7,467 nucleotides of DNA from Acidimangrovimonas sp. (GTDB lineage Bacteria > Pseudomonadota > Alphaproteobacteria > Rhodobacterales > Rhodobacteraceae). The stretch lies in assembly GCA_030147905.1 (NCBI GenBank), contig JASBUM010000267.1:1-7467 (forward strand). The letters are read 5' to 3'. Position 1 is the stretch's first letter; each line of letters starts with the position of its first letter. Position numbers and translations under genes: made by a program. Shown here piece by piece: positions 1 to 5,819 of the stretch. Under the pieces are notes generated by a model. It was not told the origin of the DNA. It was given only the letters and a program-made list of their open reading frames with translations, and made no database searches.

Positions 1-110
1 ACCGCCGGGATCTCGCGCAGGCGGGTGAAGAAGCTGATCGAGAGGTTCTCGATCTCGAGGATGGGCTGGCTGGGGTCCCAGCCGTCGGCGGCGCCGTTGT
101 CAGCGGGCAT
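1..110 (-). CDS. ABC transporter ATP-binding protein, DppD/OppD type (N-terminal fragment)
   Basis: Only the first 36 codons are in the window; the gene continues past the left edge. The translation begins MPADNGAADGWDPSQP and continues ILEIENLSISFF. A leading 'ILEIENLSISF' strand is the usual opening of the nucleotide-binding subunit of peptide/nickel ABC importers, just before the Walker A region, which is not included here. The start at 110 is supported by a strong Shine-Dalgarno AAGGAG (complement of 117-122) six bases upstream. It follows the DppC-type permease gene by 111 bp on the same strand, so it is read as the next gene of the importer operon. The full protein would hydrolyse ATP on the cytoplasmic face to power substrate import. 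The DppD-type call rests on the short N-terminus plus context; Walker motifs cannot be checked. Confidence 0.8.
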   Translation of the reverse strand, partial: MPADNGAADGWDPSQPILEIENLSISFFTRLREIPA

Positions 111-143
111 CGGAATCTCCTTGGGCGGCCGGCGGGCAGAACC

Positions 144-189
144 GGGGGCGCGGCCCCCTGACCCCCGGGATATTTGGGAACGAAAGATG
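144..189. repeat. GC hairpin plus ATATTTGGGAACGAAAG block, resembles a Rhodobacteraceae intergenic repeat
   Basis: GGGGGC (144-149) and GCCCCC (153-158) form a perfect 6-bp stem with a 3-base loop. It is followed on the plus strand by a CCCCCGGGATATTTGGG segment and then AACGAAAGATG. The element fills much of the 111-bp gap between the second permease gene and the ATPase gene. From memory, hairpins followed by a 'CCCCCGGATATTTGG...GAAAG' tail recur between genes in Rhodobacteraceae; this was not verified by search. In the operon mRNA (minus strand) the stem could slow ribosomes or RNases, or weaken read-through into the ATPase gene. There is no T-run on the minus strand after the stem, so it is not a standard intrinsic terminator. 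Confidence 0.5.
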
Positions 190-221
190 GCGGATGCGAT
201 GATCGGGCGACCGGGGCATGG

Positions 222-1382
222 CTAGTCCTTCAGGCTTTCCTCGCGCAGGCCGTCGGCGAGCAGGTTGAGCCCGAGCACCAGGCTCATCAGGGCGATGGCG
301 GGCACGATGGCGGGGGCCGGGTAGATCGACATGAGCTTGCGGCCGGCATTGATGGTGGAGCCCCAGTCCGGGCTTTCGGGGCTGACGCCGAGGCCGAAGA
401 AGCCGAGCGTTCCCAGAAGGATCGTGGTGTAGCCGATGCGCAGGCAGAAATCGACGATCAGGGGGCCGCGGGCATTGGGCAGGATCTCCCACAGCATGAT
501 GTACCACGGGCCTTCGCCACGGGTCTGCGCGGCGGCAACGTAATCGCGCGAGGAGATGTCGAACACGAGGCCCCGGACGATGCGGAACACGGTGGGCGCG
601 TTGACGAAGACCACCGAGACGAAGACGTTCAGAAGGTTCGGATCCATCGCGAAGACGCCCAGCGGATCGGCGTTGAAGGCGAGGCCCGAATAGGCCCATA
701 GCCCCAGCACCAGCGTCAGCCCGACATAGAGGTTGCGCTTCCACGGCGTGGTGAAGAAGCGCGCGTTCCACAGGACCGAGAGGAACACCACCGGAAAGAG
801 AAACAGCACCGCTGCGAGATAGACCGGAATGCCGGCCTCGCGGATTGCCGGGGTGACCAGTAGGTAGAAGAGCAAAATCACCGGGAAGGCCAGCACCAGA
901 TTGGCGACGAAGGACAGCGCGGTATCGAGGCGGCCGGCGAAATAGCCTGCCGGCAGCCCCAGCGTGATGCCCACCATATAGGCGAAGGCGGTGGCCGCGG
1001 GCGCGATGATGAGCACCCGGCGCGCGCCCATGACCATGCGCGAGAAGACGTCGCGTGCCAGTGAGTCCCCGCCCAGAAGGTAATAGGGATATTGCCCCGA
1101 GCCCTTGGGCAGGGCCGTGCCGGGCGAGGCGTTCTTGAGCTGGAAGATCTGGTTCAGCGGGTCGTGGGTGATGATCAGATCGGCGAAGAGCGCGGTGAAG
1201 GCCCAGAACATCACGATCGCGAAGCCGACCATGCCTATCGGGCTGTCGAACAGCTTGCCGTAGAGGCCGAGCCGGCGCTTGAAGGCGATCGACAGCGCGA
1301 AAGTCGCGATCAGCGCGATCCAGACCGGGGTGAACTGGATGCCGATCCGCAGCAGGATCTGATCCCAGGAGAGTGCGGCCAT
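222..1382 (-). CDS. ABC transporter permease, DppC/OppC type, enlarged (386 aa)
   Basis: Inner-membrane permease subunit of a peptide/nickel-class importer. Diagnostic DppC features are GGDSLARDVFSRMVMGAR at residues 104-121, the EAA coupling loop around 278-291 (DYVAAAQTRGEG) that docks on the ATPase, DWGSTINAGR at 339-348, and the C-terminal LLADGLREESLKD. Hydrophobic segments lie near residues 17-34, 48-71, 122-143, 155-178, 186-204, 217-235, 253-266, 311-333 and 355-376. Typical DppC proteins are about 300 residues. This one has an extra N-terminal hydrophobic segment and a long insert (about 180-260) between the first core helices and the EAA loop. The start at 1382 (MAALSWDQ) is preferred to the open frame extending to 1595: TGAGG, overlapping the stop codon of the upstream permease gene, sits 9 bases before it, and the upstream extension only re-reads that gene in another frame. 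It ends in TAG at 222-224. The transported substrate cannot be told from sequence. Confidence 0.92.
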   Translation of the reverse strand: MAALSWDQILLRIGIQFTPVWIALIATFALSIAFKRRLGLYGKLFDSPIGMVGFAIVMFWAFTALFADLIITHDPLNQIFQLKNASPGTALPKGSGQYPYYLLGGDSLARDVFSRMVMGARRVLIIAPAATAFAYMVGITLGLPAGYFAGRLDTALSFVANLVLAFPVILLFYLLVTPAIREAGIPVYLAAVLFLFPVVFLSVLWNARFFTTPWKRNLYVGLTLVLGLWAYSGLAFNADPLGVFAMDPNLLNVFVSVVFVNAPTVFRIVRGLVFDISSRDYVAAAQTRGEGPWYIMLWEILPNARGPLIVDFCLRIGYTTILLGTLGFFGLGVSPESPDWGSTINAGRKLMSIYPAPAIVPAIALMSLVLGLNLLADGLREESLKD

Positions 1383-1393
1383 GTCCGGGTACC

Positions 1394-2482
1394 TCAGGCG
1401 ATGCGGATGCGGGGATTGAGATAGACGTAGCCGATGTCGGAGATCAGCTGTGTCAGCAGCACGACGATGACGGCGACCACCGAGGACCCCAGCAGGAGTT
1501 CGATGTCGTTGCCTTCGGCGGCCTGGACCAATGTCCAGCCGAAGCCCTTGTAGTTGAACAGGGTCTCGGTGATCACGACGCCGTTCAGAAGCCACGGGAT
1601 CTGCAGCATGATGACGGTGAAGGGCGCGATCAGCGCGTTGCGCAGCGCATGGCGCAGCACGACGGCGGGAAAGCTGACGCCCTTGAGCCGGGCCGTGCGG
1701 ATGTATTGGGCCGTCATCACCTCGGCCATCGAGGCGCGCGTCATCCGCGCGATGTAGCCGGTGCCGTAGAGCGCGACGGTAATCACCGGCAGGGTGAAGT
1801 TCTGCAAGGTGCGATGATCGAGCGCCGAGGCGGCCGAACCCTTGAACAGCGCCCCGCTGTGGAGCAGGCCCCAGTCGCGCAGGATTGGTGACAGGCCTAC
1901 GATGGGCGAGGACAGCAGCACGATCAGCACCACCCCCGACACGTATTCCGGCGTCGCCGTCGAGGCGATCGAGGCCGTCGACAACGACCGGTCAAGCCGC
2001 GAGCCCTCGCGCATGCCGGCGAGAATGCCGACGATCAGGGCCGTCGGAATCATCACGATCAGCACCCACAGCATCAGCCAGCCCGTCGCCACCAGCCTTG
2101 TCGCAAGGATCGAGGCCACCGGCGCGCGGAAGACGGTGGACATGCCCCAGTAGCCCTGGAGAATGCCGCAATATTTCGCCGCCGGCGCGGTCGGGTTGTT
2201 GGGATCGACGCAGCGCCCGGTGGGCCGGCCGTTTTCCGGGTTCTTCCCGGTCCAGCCCGGCACCACGCCCAGCCATTCGCCATAGCGTTCCACGAGCGGG
2301 CCGCCATAGCCATGCTGGTCGAGCCAGGTCTGCACCTGATCGGCCGTCATGCGCGCCGAAGCCTGGGTCTTGGCCAAACGTTCGAGGTTGGGCTGAAGAT
2401 TGGTCAGGAAGAAGACGATGAAGGTCAGACAGAAGGCTGTCAGGATCACCGTCAGCAGGCGACGGAGCAGGAAATTGAGCAT
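1394..2482 (-). CDS. ABC transporter permease, DppB/OppB type (362 aa)
   Basis: First permease of the importer, an inner-membrane partner of the DppC-type protein 11 bp downstream. It begins MLNFLLRRLLTVILTAF, the characteristic DppB opening of basic residues followed by the first helix (about 10-28). Further hydrophobic segments lie near 133-156, 178-200, 230-244, 282-303 and 330-352. The EAA loop is EVMTAQYIRTARLKG (254-268), followed by RHALRNALIAP and LLNGVVITETLFNYKGFG, all typical of the family. Between helices 1 and 2 is a long, presumably periplasmic loop (about 30-130) that contains Cys91 and Cys105; a disulfide is possible. The start is preceded by a modest purine-rich site (AAAAGAG). 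The stop TGA (1396-1394) also serves as part of the Shine-Dalgarno of the next gene, so the two permeases are probably translationally linked. The protein is somewhat longer than usual (about 310-340 residues), mainly because of this loop. Confidence 0.93.
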   Translation of the reverse strand: MLNFLLRRLLTVILTAFCLTFIVFFLTNLQPNLERLAKTQASARMTADQVQTWLDQHGYGGPLVERYGEWLGVVPGWTGKNPENGRPTGRCVDPNNPTAPAAKYCGILQGYWGMSTVFRAPVASILATRLVATGWLMLWVLIVMIPTALIVGILAGMREGSRLDRSLSTASIASTATPEYVSGVVLIVLLSSPIVGLSPILRDWGLLHSGALFKGSAASALDHRTLQNFTLPVITVALYGTGYIARMTRASMAEVMTAQYIRTARLKGVSFPAVVLRHALRNALIAPFTVIMLQIPWLLNGVVITETLFNYKGFGWTLVQAAEGNDIELLLGSSVVAVIVVLLTQLISDIGYVYLNPRIRIA

Positions 2483-2508
2483 GGATCACTCTTTTCACAT
2501 GCCGAGAG

Positions 2509-2527
2509 GGCCGGCGCGCAGCCGGCC
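2509..2527 (-). other. Hairpin in the binding protein/permease gap
   Basis: GGCCGGC (2509-2515) and GCCGGCC (2521-2527) form a perfect 7-bp GC-only stem with a 5-base loop, 27 bases upstream of the DppB-type start. In periplasmic-binding-protein operons such stems often protect the mRNA of the binding protein and reduce expression of the following permeases. No U-run follows on the minus strand, so read-through is expected. The stem is seen directly; the role is inferred. Confidence 0.5.
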
Positions 2528-2580
2528 GCCCGGAGGCGTCGATGGGGGGTGCGGGGGCCGGGGGCCGGCCTCCCGCGCGG

Positions 2581-2596
2581 CCTGAACGCGTTCAGG
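2581..2596. repeat. 16-bp perfect palindrome over the binding-protein stop codon
   Basis: CCTGAACGCGTTCAGG is a perfect palindrome. The stop codon TGA of the substrate-binding protein gene (2594-2592, minus strand) lies inside it. In RNA it could form a short stem only by giving up its central bases to a loop. On DNA it could be a protein site. It may simply be chance, but it adjoins the hairpin-bearing gap. Confidence 0.45.
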
Positions 2597-4250
2597 TCTC
2601 CATCCACCACTTGTAGGAATGCATCTCGAAGGTCGGATGCATTTCGACGTCGTGGACCTTCTTCTTGTAGTGCCGGTAGAGCTTGCGCCAGTAAGGCTGT
2701 ATGATCACTGCATTTTCCTGCATGATCTCTTCGAGGCGCTTCATCACCTTGCGGCGTTCGTCCACGTTCGACAGCGACATCGCCTTGGCCAGTTCGCTGT
2801 CGAATTCCTTGTTGGAGAAATGGGTCTCGTTCCACGGCACGCCGGACTTGTAGGCCAGCGCGAGCACCTGGACGCCGAGCGGACGCATGTTCCATTCGGT
2901 GGCCGAGAACGGATATTTCAGCCAGTCGTTCCAGAAGGTGGAGCCGGGCAGGATCGTGCGCTTGATCTTGATGCCGGCGTCGCGCAGCTGGGCTGCGACC
3001 GCGTCGCAGGTGGCGGCCTGCCAGCTGTCGTCGATCGAGATCAGCTCGAACTCGTGATCGGCCATGCCGGCCTCGTCGATCAGCTTCTTGCCGGCCTTGG
3101 GATCGACCTTCAGCGGCGGCAGCTTGGCATAGGCGGGATGGATCGGGCAGACGTGGTGATCTTCCGCGACATCGCCGCGTCCGTCATAGCCCAGCTCGAG
3201 GATGACCTTATTGTCCACCGCCATCTGCATGCCCTTGCGGACCTTCAGATCCTTGTATTCGGGCGTGGCCTCGTTCCAGCGCACGGCGATGGTGGCGGCG
3301 GTCGTGACCTCGGACTTGTTCCAGCCGATGCCGTCGAAGATCTTGATGAAATCGCCGACCGTCTGGTAGGTCATGTCGATCTCGTCGGCCTCGGCGGCGG
3401 CGACATAGGCCGAGGTATCGGTGCCGAGGTCGATGAACTCGATCTTGTCGAGCCACGGCCCGCCCCAGCCCTTGGCATCCGTTCCCCACCACTTGTGCTT
3501 GTCGTTCTTGACCAGCACCTGCTTGACCCCGACCTGGTTGTCCGTGGGCAGGAAGGGGCCGGTGCCGATCGGCTTGACCGACGGATCAGTGCCGCCATAG
3601 CTGTGATGCACGATCGCGGCCGGATAGTCGGCCATGCCGGCGATCACCGTGATGTCGGGCGTGTTGAGGTTGAGTTCGATCGTGTGGTCGTCGACCATCT
3701 TGATCGCGCCGTCGCGGGCCTTCTTGGTCTTGGGGTCGATCAGGCTCGACATCCGGGTGGCCATCGAATTGCCGCTGACCGTGCTGTCGCACCACCGCTC
3801 GATGTTGAACATCACGTCCTTGGCGGTGAAGGCGTCGCCATTGGTCCAGGTCACGCCCTTGCGCACGTGAAGGGTGAACTTGGTGGCGTCCTTGTTGGTG
3901 TCCCAGCTTTCGACCAGCATGCCGCGGAAGCTGCCGTCGCGCTGATACTCGATCAGGTATTCCAGCCAGCCGCGGCTGAAATTGGCCATCTGCGACCAGT
4001 CGTAAAGACGCGGGTCCTTCAGCGCCTTGGTCTGCATCTGCACCCTCAGCGTGCCACCCGGCTTGGGCGTCGCGGTCTGGGCGCGCGCGGCGGGGGCGTC
4101 CATGCCGATCAGCCAGTAGGCCACGGCCGCCGACACGCCCAGTGCGGTGCTGCGCGTCAGGAACTCGCGGCGGCTCACCGCGCCCTCGCGATATTCCCGC
4201 GCATACATTTCGGCGGCCGGATGGACGCCGGTGTCGATCATGTCCTTCAT
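2592..4250 (-). CDS. ABC transporter substrate-binding protein, family 5 (SBP_bac_5), Tat-exported (552 aa)
   Basis: Periplasmic solute receptor that delivers ligand to the DppB/DppC-type permeases encoded just downstream. Residues 1-57 form an export signal: a long 25-residue leader, the twin-arginine motif SRREFL (26-31), a hydrophobic stretch (about 35-50) and an AxA-type cleavage site before Q58. The family 5 core follows, with [10 protein letters not shown] at the mature N-terminus, then [19 protein letters not shown], which is the SBP_bac_5 signature, and a PIGTGPF segment. The length (about 495 mature residues) is normal for the family. The start at 4250 is chosen because AGGGAGAA lies five bases upstream and because it yields the complete Tat signal. 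The frame is open further, to 4376, but that part is arginine-rich and lacks a ribosome site. Family 5 binds peptides, nickel chelates, sugars or opines; the ligand cannot be named. Tat export implies folding in the cytoplasm before translocation. Confidence 0.94.
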   Translation of the reverse strand: MKDMIDTGVHPAAEMYAREYREGAVSRREFLTRSTALGVSAAVAYWLIGMDAPAARAQTATPKPGGTLRVQMQTKALKDPRLYDWSQMANFSRGWLEYLIEYQRDGSFRGMLVESWDTNKDATKFTLHVRKGVTWTNGDAFTAKDVMFNIERWCDSTVSGNSMATRMSSLIDPKTKKARDGAIKMVDDHTIELNLNTPDITVIAGMADYPAAIVHHSYGGTDPSVKPIGTGPFLPTDNQVGVKQVLVKNDKHKWWGTDAKGWGGPWLDKIEFIDLGTDTSAYVAAAEADEIDMTYQTVGDFIKIFDGIGWNKSEVTTAATIAVRWNEATPEYKDLKVRKGMQMAVDNKVILELGYDGRGDVAEDHHVCPIHPAYAKLPPLKVDPKAGKKLIDEAGMADHEFELISIDDSWQAATCDAVAAQLRDAGIKIKRTILPGSTFWNDWLKYPFSATEWNMRPLGVQVLALAYKSGVPWNETHFSNKEFDSELAKAMSLSNVDERRKVMKRLEEIMQENAVIIQPYWRKLYRHYKKKVHDVEMHPTFEMHSYKWWMET

Positions 4251-4317
4251 CGAGTTCTCCCTGTTCATTCGTGTCCAAGAGGTGGCTGATGCCGGCGTGC
4301 TAGCGACGGGCCGCTTG

Positions 4318-4365
4318 CGCATCCGCGTCCCGACCGTCGCGCGCCGAGCCCGCGTCCGCGTCCCG
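4318..4365. promoter_or_regulatory. Pair of 15-bp direct repeats upstream of the importer operon (candidate activator sites)
   Basis: On the minus strand CGGGACGCGGACGCG (4365-4351) and CGGGACGCGGATGCG (4332-4318) match at 14 of 15 positions and are 33 bp apart, close to three helical turns. They lie 68-115 bp upstream of the binding-protein start. AraC-family proteins commonly bind direct repeats on one face of the helix, and an AraC-type gene is adjacent. The repeats are seen; binding is inferred. If the promoter proposed at 4448-4476 is correct they would be downstream of it, which would fit repression or a different promoter. Confidence 0.4.
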
Positions 4366-4374
4366 GATTTCACC

Positions 4375-4388
4375 ATTGCGACCGCAAT
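4375..4388. promoter_or_regulatory. Palindrome ATTGCG-AC-CGCAAT in the operon upstream region
   Basis: Two perfect 6-bp inverted arms with a 2-bp spacer, about 125 bp upstream of the binding-protein start and 9 bp from the direct repeats. It is the size of a dimeric repressor site. Part of the motif, TTGCGAC, recurs at 4432-4438. The role is unknown. Confidence 0.35.
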
Positions 4389-4447
4389 TCGCGGCGCCGT
4401 CTAGGCCAACATTCGTCGGTTCAGTGAGTATTTGCGACATCGCCGTA

Positions 4448-4476
4448 AGAAAAGACCACCTGCGCCCGGGGGTCAA
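4448..4476 (-). promoter_or_regulatory. Candidate sigma-70 promoter of the importer operon
   Basis: On the minus strand TTGACC (4476-4471) is a good -35 match. After a 17-bp spacer comes TTTTCT (4453-4448), a weak -10. The -35 lies within GGGGT-TG-ACCCC, an inverted repeat (4469-4480), so a bound protein there would block the box. A transcript would start near 4440 and have a leader of about 190 bases. The alternative is a promoter closer to the gene that I cannot recognise. Confidence 0.35.
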
Positions 4477-4495
4477 CCCCGTGTGGCAGAATTCC

Positions 4496-5314
4496 TCAGA
4501 CTGCTCGGCCGACGCCCGGGTTACGCCTGAATTCTGTAGGGGTTTTGCCCGTCCGGCGCAGGAAGGCGCGGGTGAAATAGGCCGGTGAGGCAAAGCCGAG
4601 CCCGCGCGCGATCTCCGCTACCTTCATGTCGGTTTCAGACAACATCCGCCGCGCCTCGAACAGCACCCGGTCCTGCACCAGAGCGGATGCCGATCGTCCG
4701 CTGACGTGACGGCAGACCCGACTGAGATGGGTCGGCGTGACGGAAAGCGCGGCGGCATAATCCGCAACCCCCATGCCGGTGGCGTATTGCGCCTCGACCA
4801 GGGTGGTGAAACGGCGCACCAGCCGCCGTGCGGCGTCGATCTGCGCGGCCTCGTTGCTCAGCGTGGCCATCTGCCGTTCAAGCCAGATCCCCACCAGACC
4901 CAGGTAGCAGTCGGCGGCGCGGGTGGCGCCGGGCTGGCCCGCGGCCTGCTCGCGCTGGATGTGATCGAGAAGCGCGGTCAGTTCGGTCTGCGCGGCGGCG
5001 TCGCGCACCCGCAGATGCAGCGGTGCCGCCGGCAGCGGCAGCCCGGGCGTCCGGCCGAAGAACAGCGCGGTGCCGTAGACCTGCGCGCCCGCCTCGAAGC
5101 CATACATCGTGCCCGCGGGGATGAGGACGGCGTTGTGCGCGCCATAGCCGCGCGTCAGCCCGGCGACCGTGATCCGGCCCTGTCCGCGGGTGAACCACAG
5201 CAGCAGCGGCTCGGCATTGGAGCGCATCGCCTCCACCTGCCAGCGGGGTCCGGCGGCCAGACGCGGGATCGGCACGAGCCGAAGCCCCGAGGGGATGCTG
5301 GCTTGCTGGATCAT
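4496..5314 (-). CDS. AraC-family transcriptional regulator (272 aa)
   Basis: DNA-binding regulator with an N-terminal cupin-like sensor and a C-terminal double helix-turn-helix. The sensor half includes GAHNAVLIPAGTMYGFEAG (58-76), the typical AraC-type jelly-roll pattern around an 'IPAG' turn. HTH 1 lies around 183-204 (VADYAAALSVTPTHLSRV) and HTH 2 around 232-256 (VAEIARGLGFASPAYFTRAF), ending in the family signature TGKTPTEFRR (255-264). Length is normal for the family. It lies directly upstream of the importer operon on the same strand, with 245 bp between them, so it plausibly senses the transported compound and controls the operon; the ligand is unknown. The start at 5314 fits the sensor domain, but it is preceded by a tandem repeat that places a second, out-of-frame ATG at 5327, and its ribosome site is not strong (AAAGG 13 bases upstream, or CGGG adjacent). 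The stop TGA is at 4498-4496. Confidence 0.92.
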   Translation of the reverse strand: MIQQASIPSGLRLVPIPRLAAGPRWQVEAMRSNAEPLLLWFTRGQGRITVAGLTRGYGAHNAVLIPAGTMYGFEAGAQVYGTALFFGRTPGLPLPAAPLHLRVRDAAAQTELTALLDHIQREQAAGQPGATRAADCYLGLVGIWLERQMATLSNEAAQIDAARRLVRRFTTLVEAQYATGMGVADYAAALSVTPTHLSRVCRHVSGRSASALVQDRVLFEARRMLSETDMKVAEIARGLGFASPAYFTRAFLRRTGKTPTEFRRNPGVGRAV

Positions 5315-5329
5315 CCCGCTGGATCATCC
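5305..5329. repeat. 13-bp-period tandem duplication across the AraC-type gene start
   Basis: GCTGGATCATCC occurs at 5305-5316 and again at 5318-5329. On the minus strand each copy carries GATGATCCAGC, so there are two ATG codons (5314 and 5327) in different reading frames. Only the inner one opens the regulator frame. The duplication has moved the purine-rich site AAAGG away from the real start. Confidence 0.7.
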
Positions 5330-5344
5330 TTTCCGGTTGGGGTG

Positions 5345-5427
5345 TTTCCGCTCGAATTGCCCAAGACTAAGGCCGCGTGCGGCAAGCTCCAAAGGAAAAA
5401 TGCGGCCGCCGCGCGCACGAGCGGAAA
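5345..5427. promoter_or_regulatory. 10-bp inverted repeat flanking the candidate AraC-type gene promoter
   Basis: TTTCCGCTCG (5345-5354) and CGAGCGGAAA (5418-5427) are perfect inverse copies. Their centres are 73 bp apart, about seven helical turns, and they bracket the candidate promoter at 5364-5392. Inside lie GCCGC-GT-GCGGC (5372-5383) and a GGCCGC/GCGGCC pair (5371-5376 with 5402-5407). Two readings are possible: paired operators for looping or autoregulation, or, if transcription starts further upstream, a folded mRNA leader ending 30 bases before the start codon. Confidence 0.45.
5364..5392 (-). promoter_or_regulatory. Candidate promoter of the AraC-type gene
   Basis: On the minus strand TTGGAG (5392-5387) and TAGTCT (5369-5364) are separated by 17 bp, with a T-rich ATTTTTCC stretch just upstream of the -35. 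The spacer contains the palindrome GCCGCGTGCGGC (5372-5383), a plausible repressor site. Box matches are only fair (4/6 and 3/6). Confidence 0.3.
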
Positions 5428-5517
5428 AGTGACCAGGCGCCAAGGGGGCCGCGCAAGTACCTGCTGCACTTTCGTTTTTTTGAATTGATCGGGGCCAAGG
5501 GGGCGGCGGGACGGCCC

Positions 5518-5576
5518 CGGCTGCTCGCCGGCTGCTCGCCGGCGGGGCGACGACGGTACGACGACGGCGCGACGGC
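5518..5576. repeat. 11-bp tandem micro-repeats
   Basis: CGGCTGCTCGC is repeated exactly at 5518-5528 and 5529-5539, with a partial third copy. Immediately after, CGACGACGGTA (5548-5558), CGACGACGGCG (5559-5569) and a decayed CGACGGC (5570-5576) form a second series with the same 11-bp period. The pattern is typical of replication slippage in noncoding DNA. Confidence 0.75.
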
Positions 5577-5677
5577 AGGGCGGCGACCGGGTAACGGGGG
5601 GCAGGGACGATTGGGGCGCGACCGTCCGGCTGGCAGGGGGGCTTCGGTCTGCGGGGTGGATGCGGGCTCGGGGGCGC

Positions 5678-5752
5678 GGGTTTGCGGGCATGGGTTTGCG
5701 GGCGCCGGCCAGCGGGCACAGGGCCACGGGGAAAGGGCCACGGGGAAAGGGC
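5678..5752. repeat. 14-bp tandem micro-repeats
   Basis: GGGTTTGCGGGC occurs at 5678-5689 and 5692-5703 (period 14). AGGGCCACGGGGAA occurs at 5720-5733 and 5734-5747, followed by AGGGC (5748-5752), again with period 14. The exact copies suggest recent duplication. Confidence 0.75.
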
Positions 5753-5766
5753 GGTGAGGAAGGGGC

Positions 5767-5792
5767 CGCCGGGGCTCACCGGCCGCCCGGCG
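5767..5792 (-). terminator. Hairpin downstream of miaA, possible terminator
   Basis: CGCCGGG (5767-5773) and CCCGGCG (5786-5792) form a perfect 7-bp stem with a 12-base loop, 27 bases past the miaA stop. The following minus-strand bases are GGCCCCTTCC rather than a T-run, so intrinsic termination is uncertain; it may be Rho-dependent or only an RNA 3' end protector. Confidence 0.3.
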
Positions 5793-5819
5793 CGAAGGGG
5801 ATCGGGGCAGGATGTCCGC

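Larger units (their letters stand above)
5315..5819. other. Intergenic region without a credible gene (505 bp)
   Basis: Open frames on both strands here are arginine/proline/alanine-rich low-complexity translations with no recognisable domain, so no gene is called. The part nearest the regulator (5315-5430) looks like its control region. A T7 run lies at 5475-5481. GCCAAGGGGGC occurs twice (5439-5449 and 5494-5504), and GGGGCC (5491-5496) can pair with GGCCCC (5513-5518). The rest (5518-5760) is built of short tandem duplications, listed separately. A hairpin next to the miaA end is a possible terminator. Confidence 0.7.

Noticed and set aside
2495..2500. ATGTGA start-stop unit ahead of the DppB-type gene
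   Set aside because: Its own ribosome site is not visible and such six-base strings arise readily by chance.
2619..4289. A 556-codon open frame on the plus strand, antisense to the substrate-binding protein gene
   Set aside because: It mirrors the binding-protein gene in high-GC DNA, has no recognisable domain, and is histidine/aspartate/glycine/valine-rich as expected of an antisense shadow.
4251..4376. Upstream extension of the binding-protein frame
   Set aside because: The added 42 residues are arginine-rich, bury the Tat signal further in, and lack a ribosome site, whereas AGGGAGAA precedes 4250.
4487..4536. CAGAATTC...GAATTCTG inverted repeat over the end of the AraC-type gene, considered as a terminator
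   Set aside because: The core GAATTC is self-complementary, so the pairing is partly trivial. The loop is 34 bases and partly coding, and no T-run follows.
5451..5481. T7 run considered as an intrinsic terminator or the end of a small RNA on the plus strand
   Set aside because: Only a 4-bp stem (AAGT/ACTT) precedes it and no plus-strand gene or promoter is evident.
5377..5757. Possible small proteins in the gap on either strand
   Set aside because: Translations are low-complexity Arg/Gly/Pro/Ala, cross tandem repeats, and have no convincing ribosome site.
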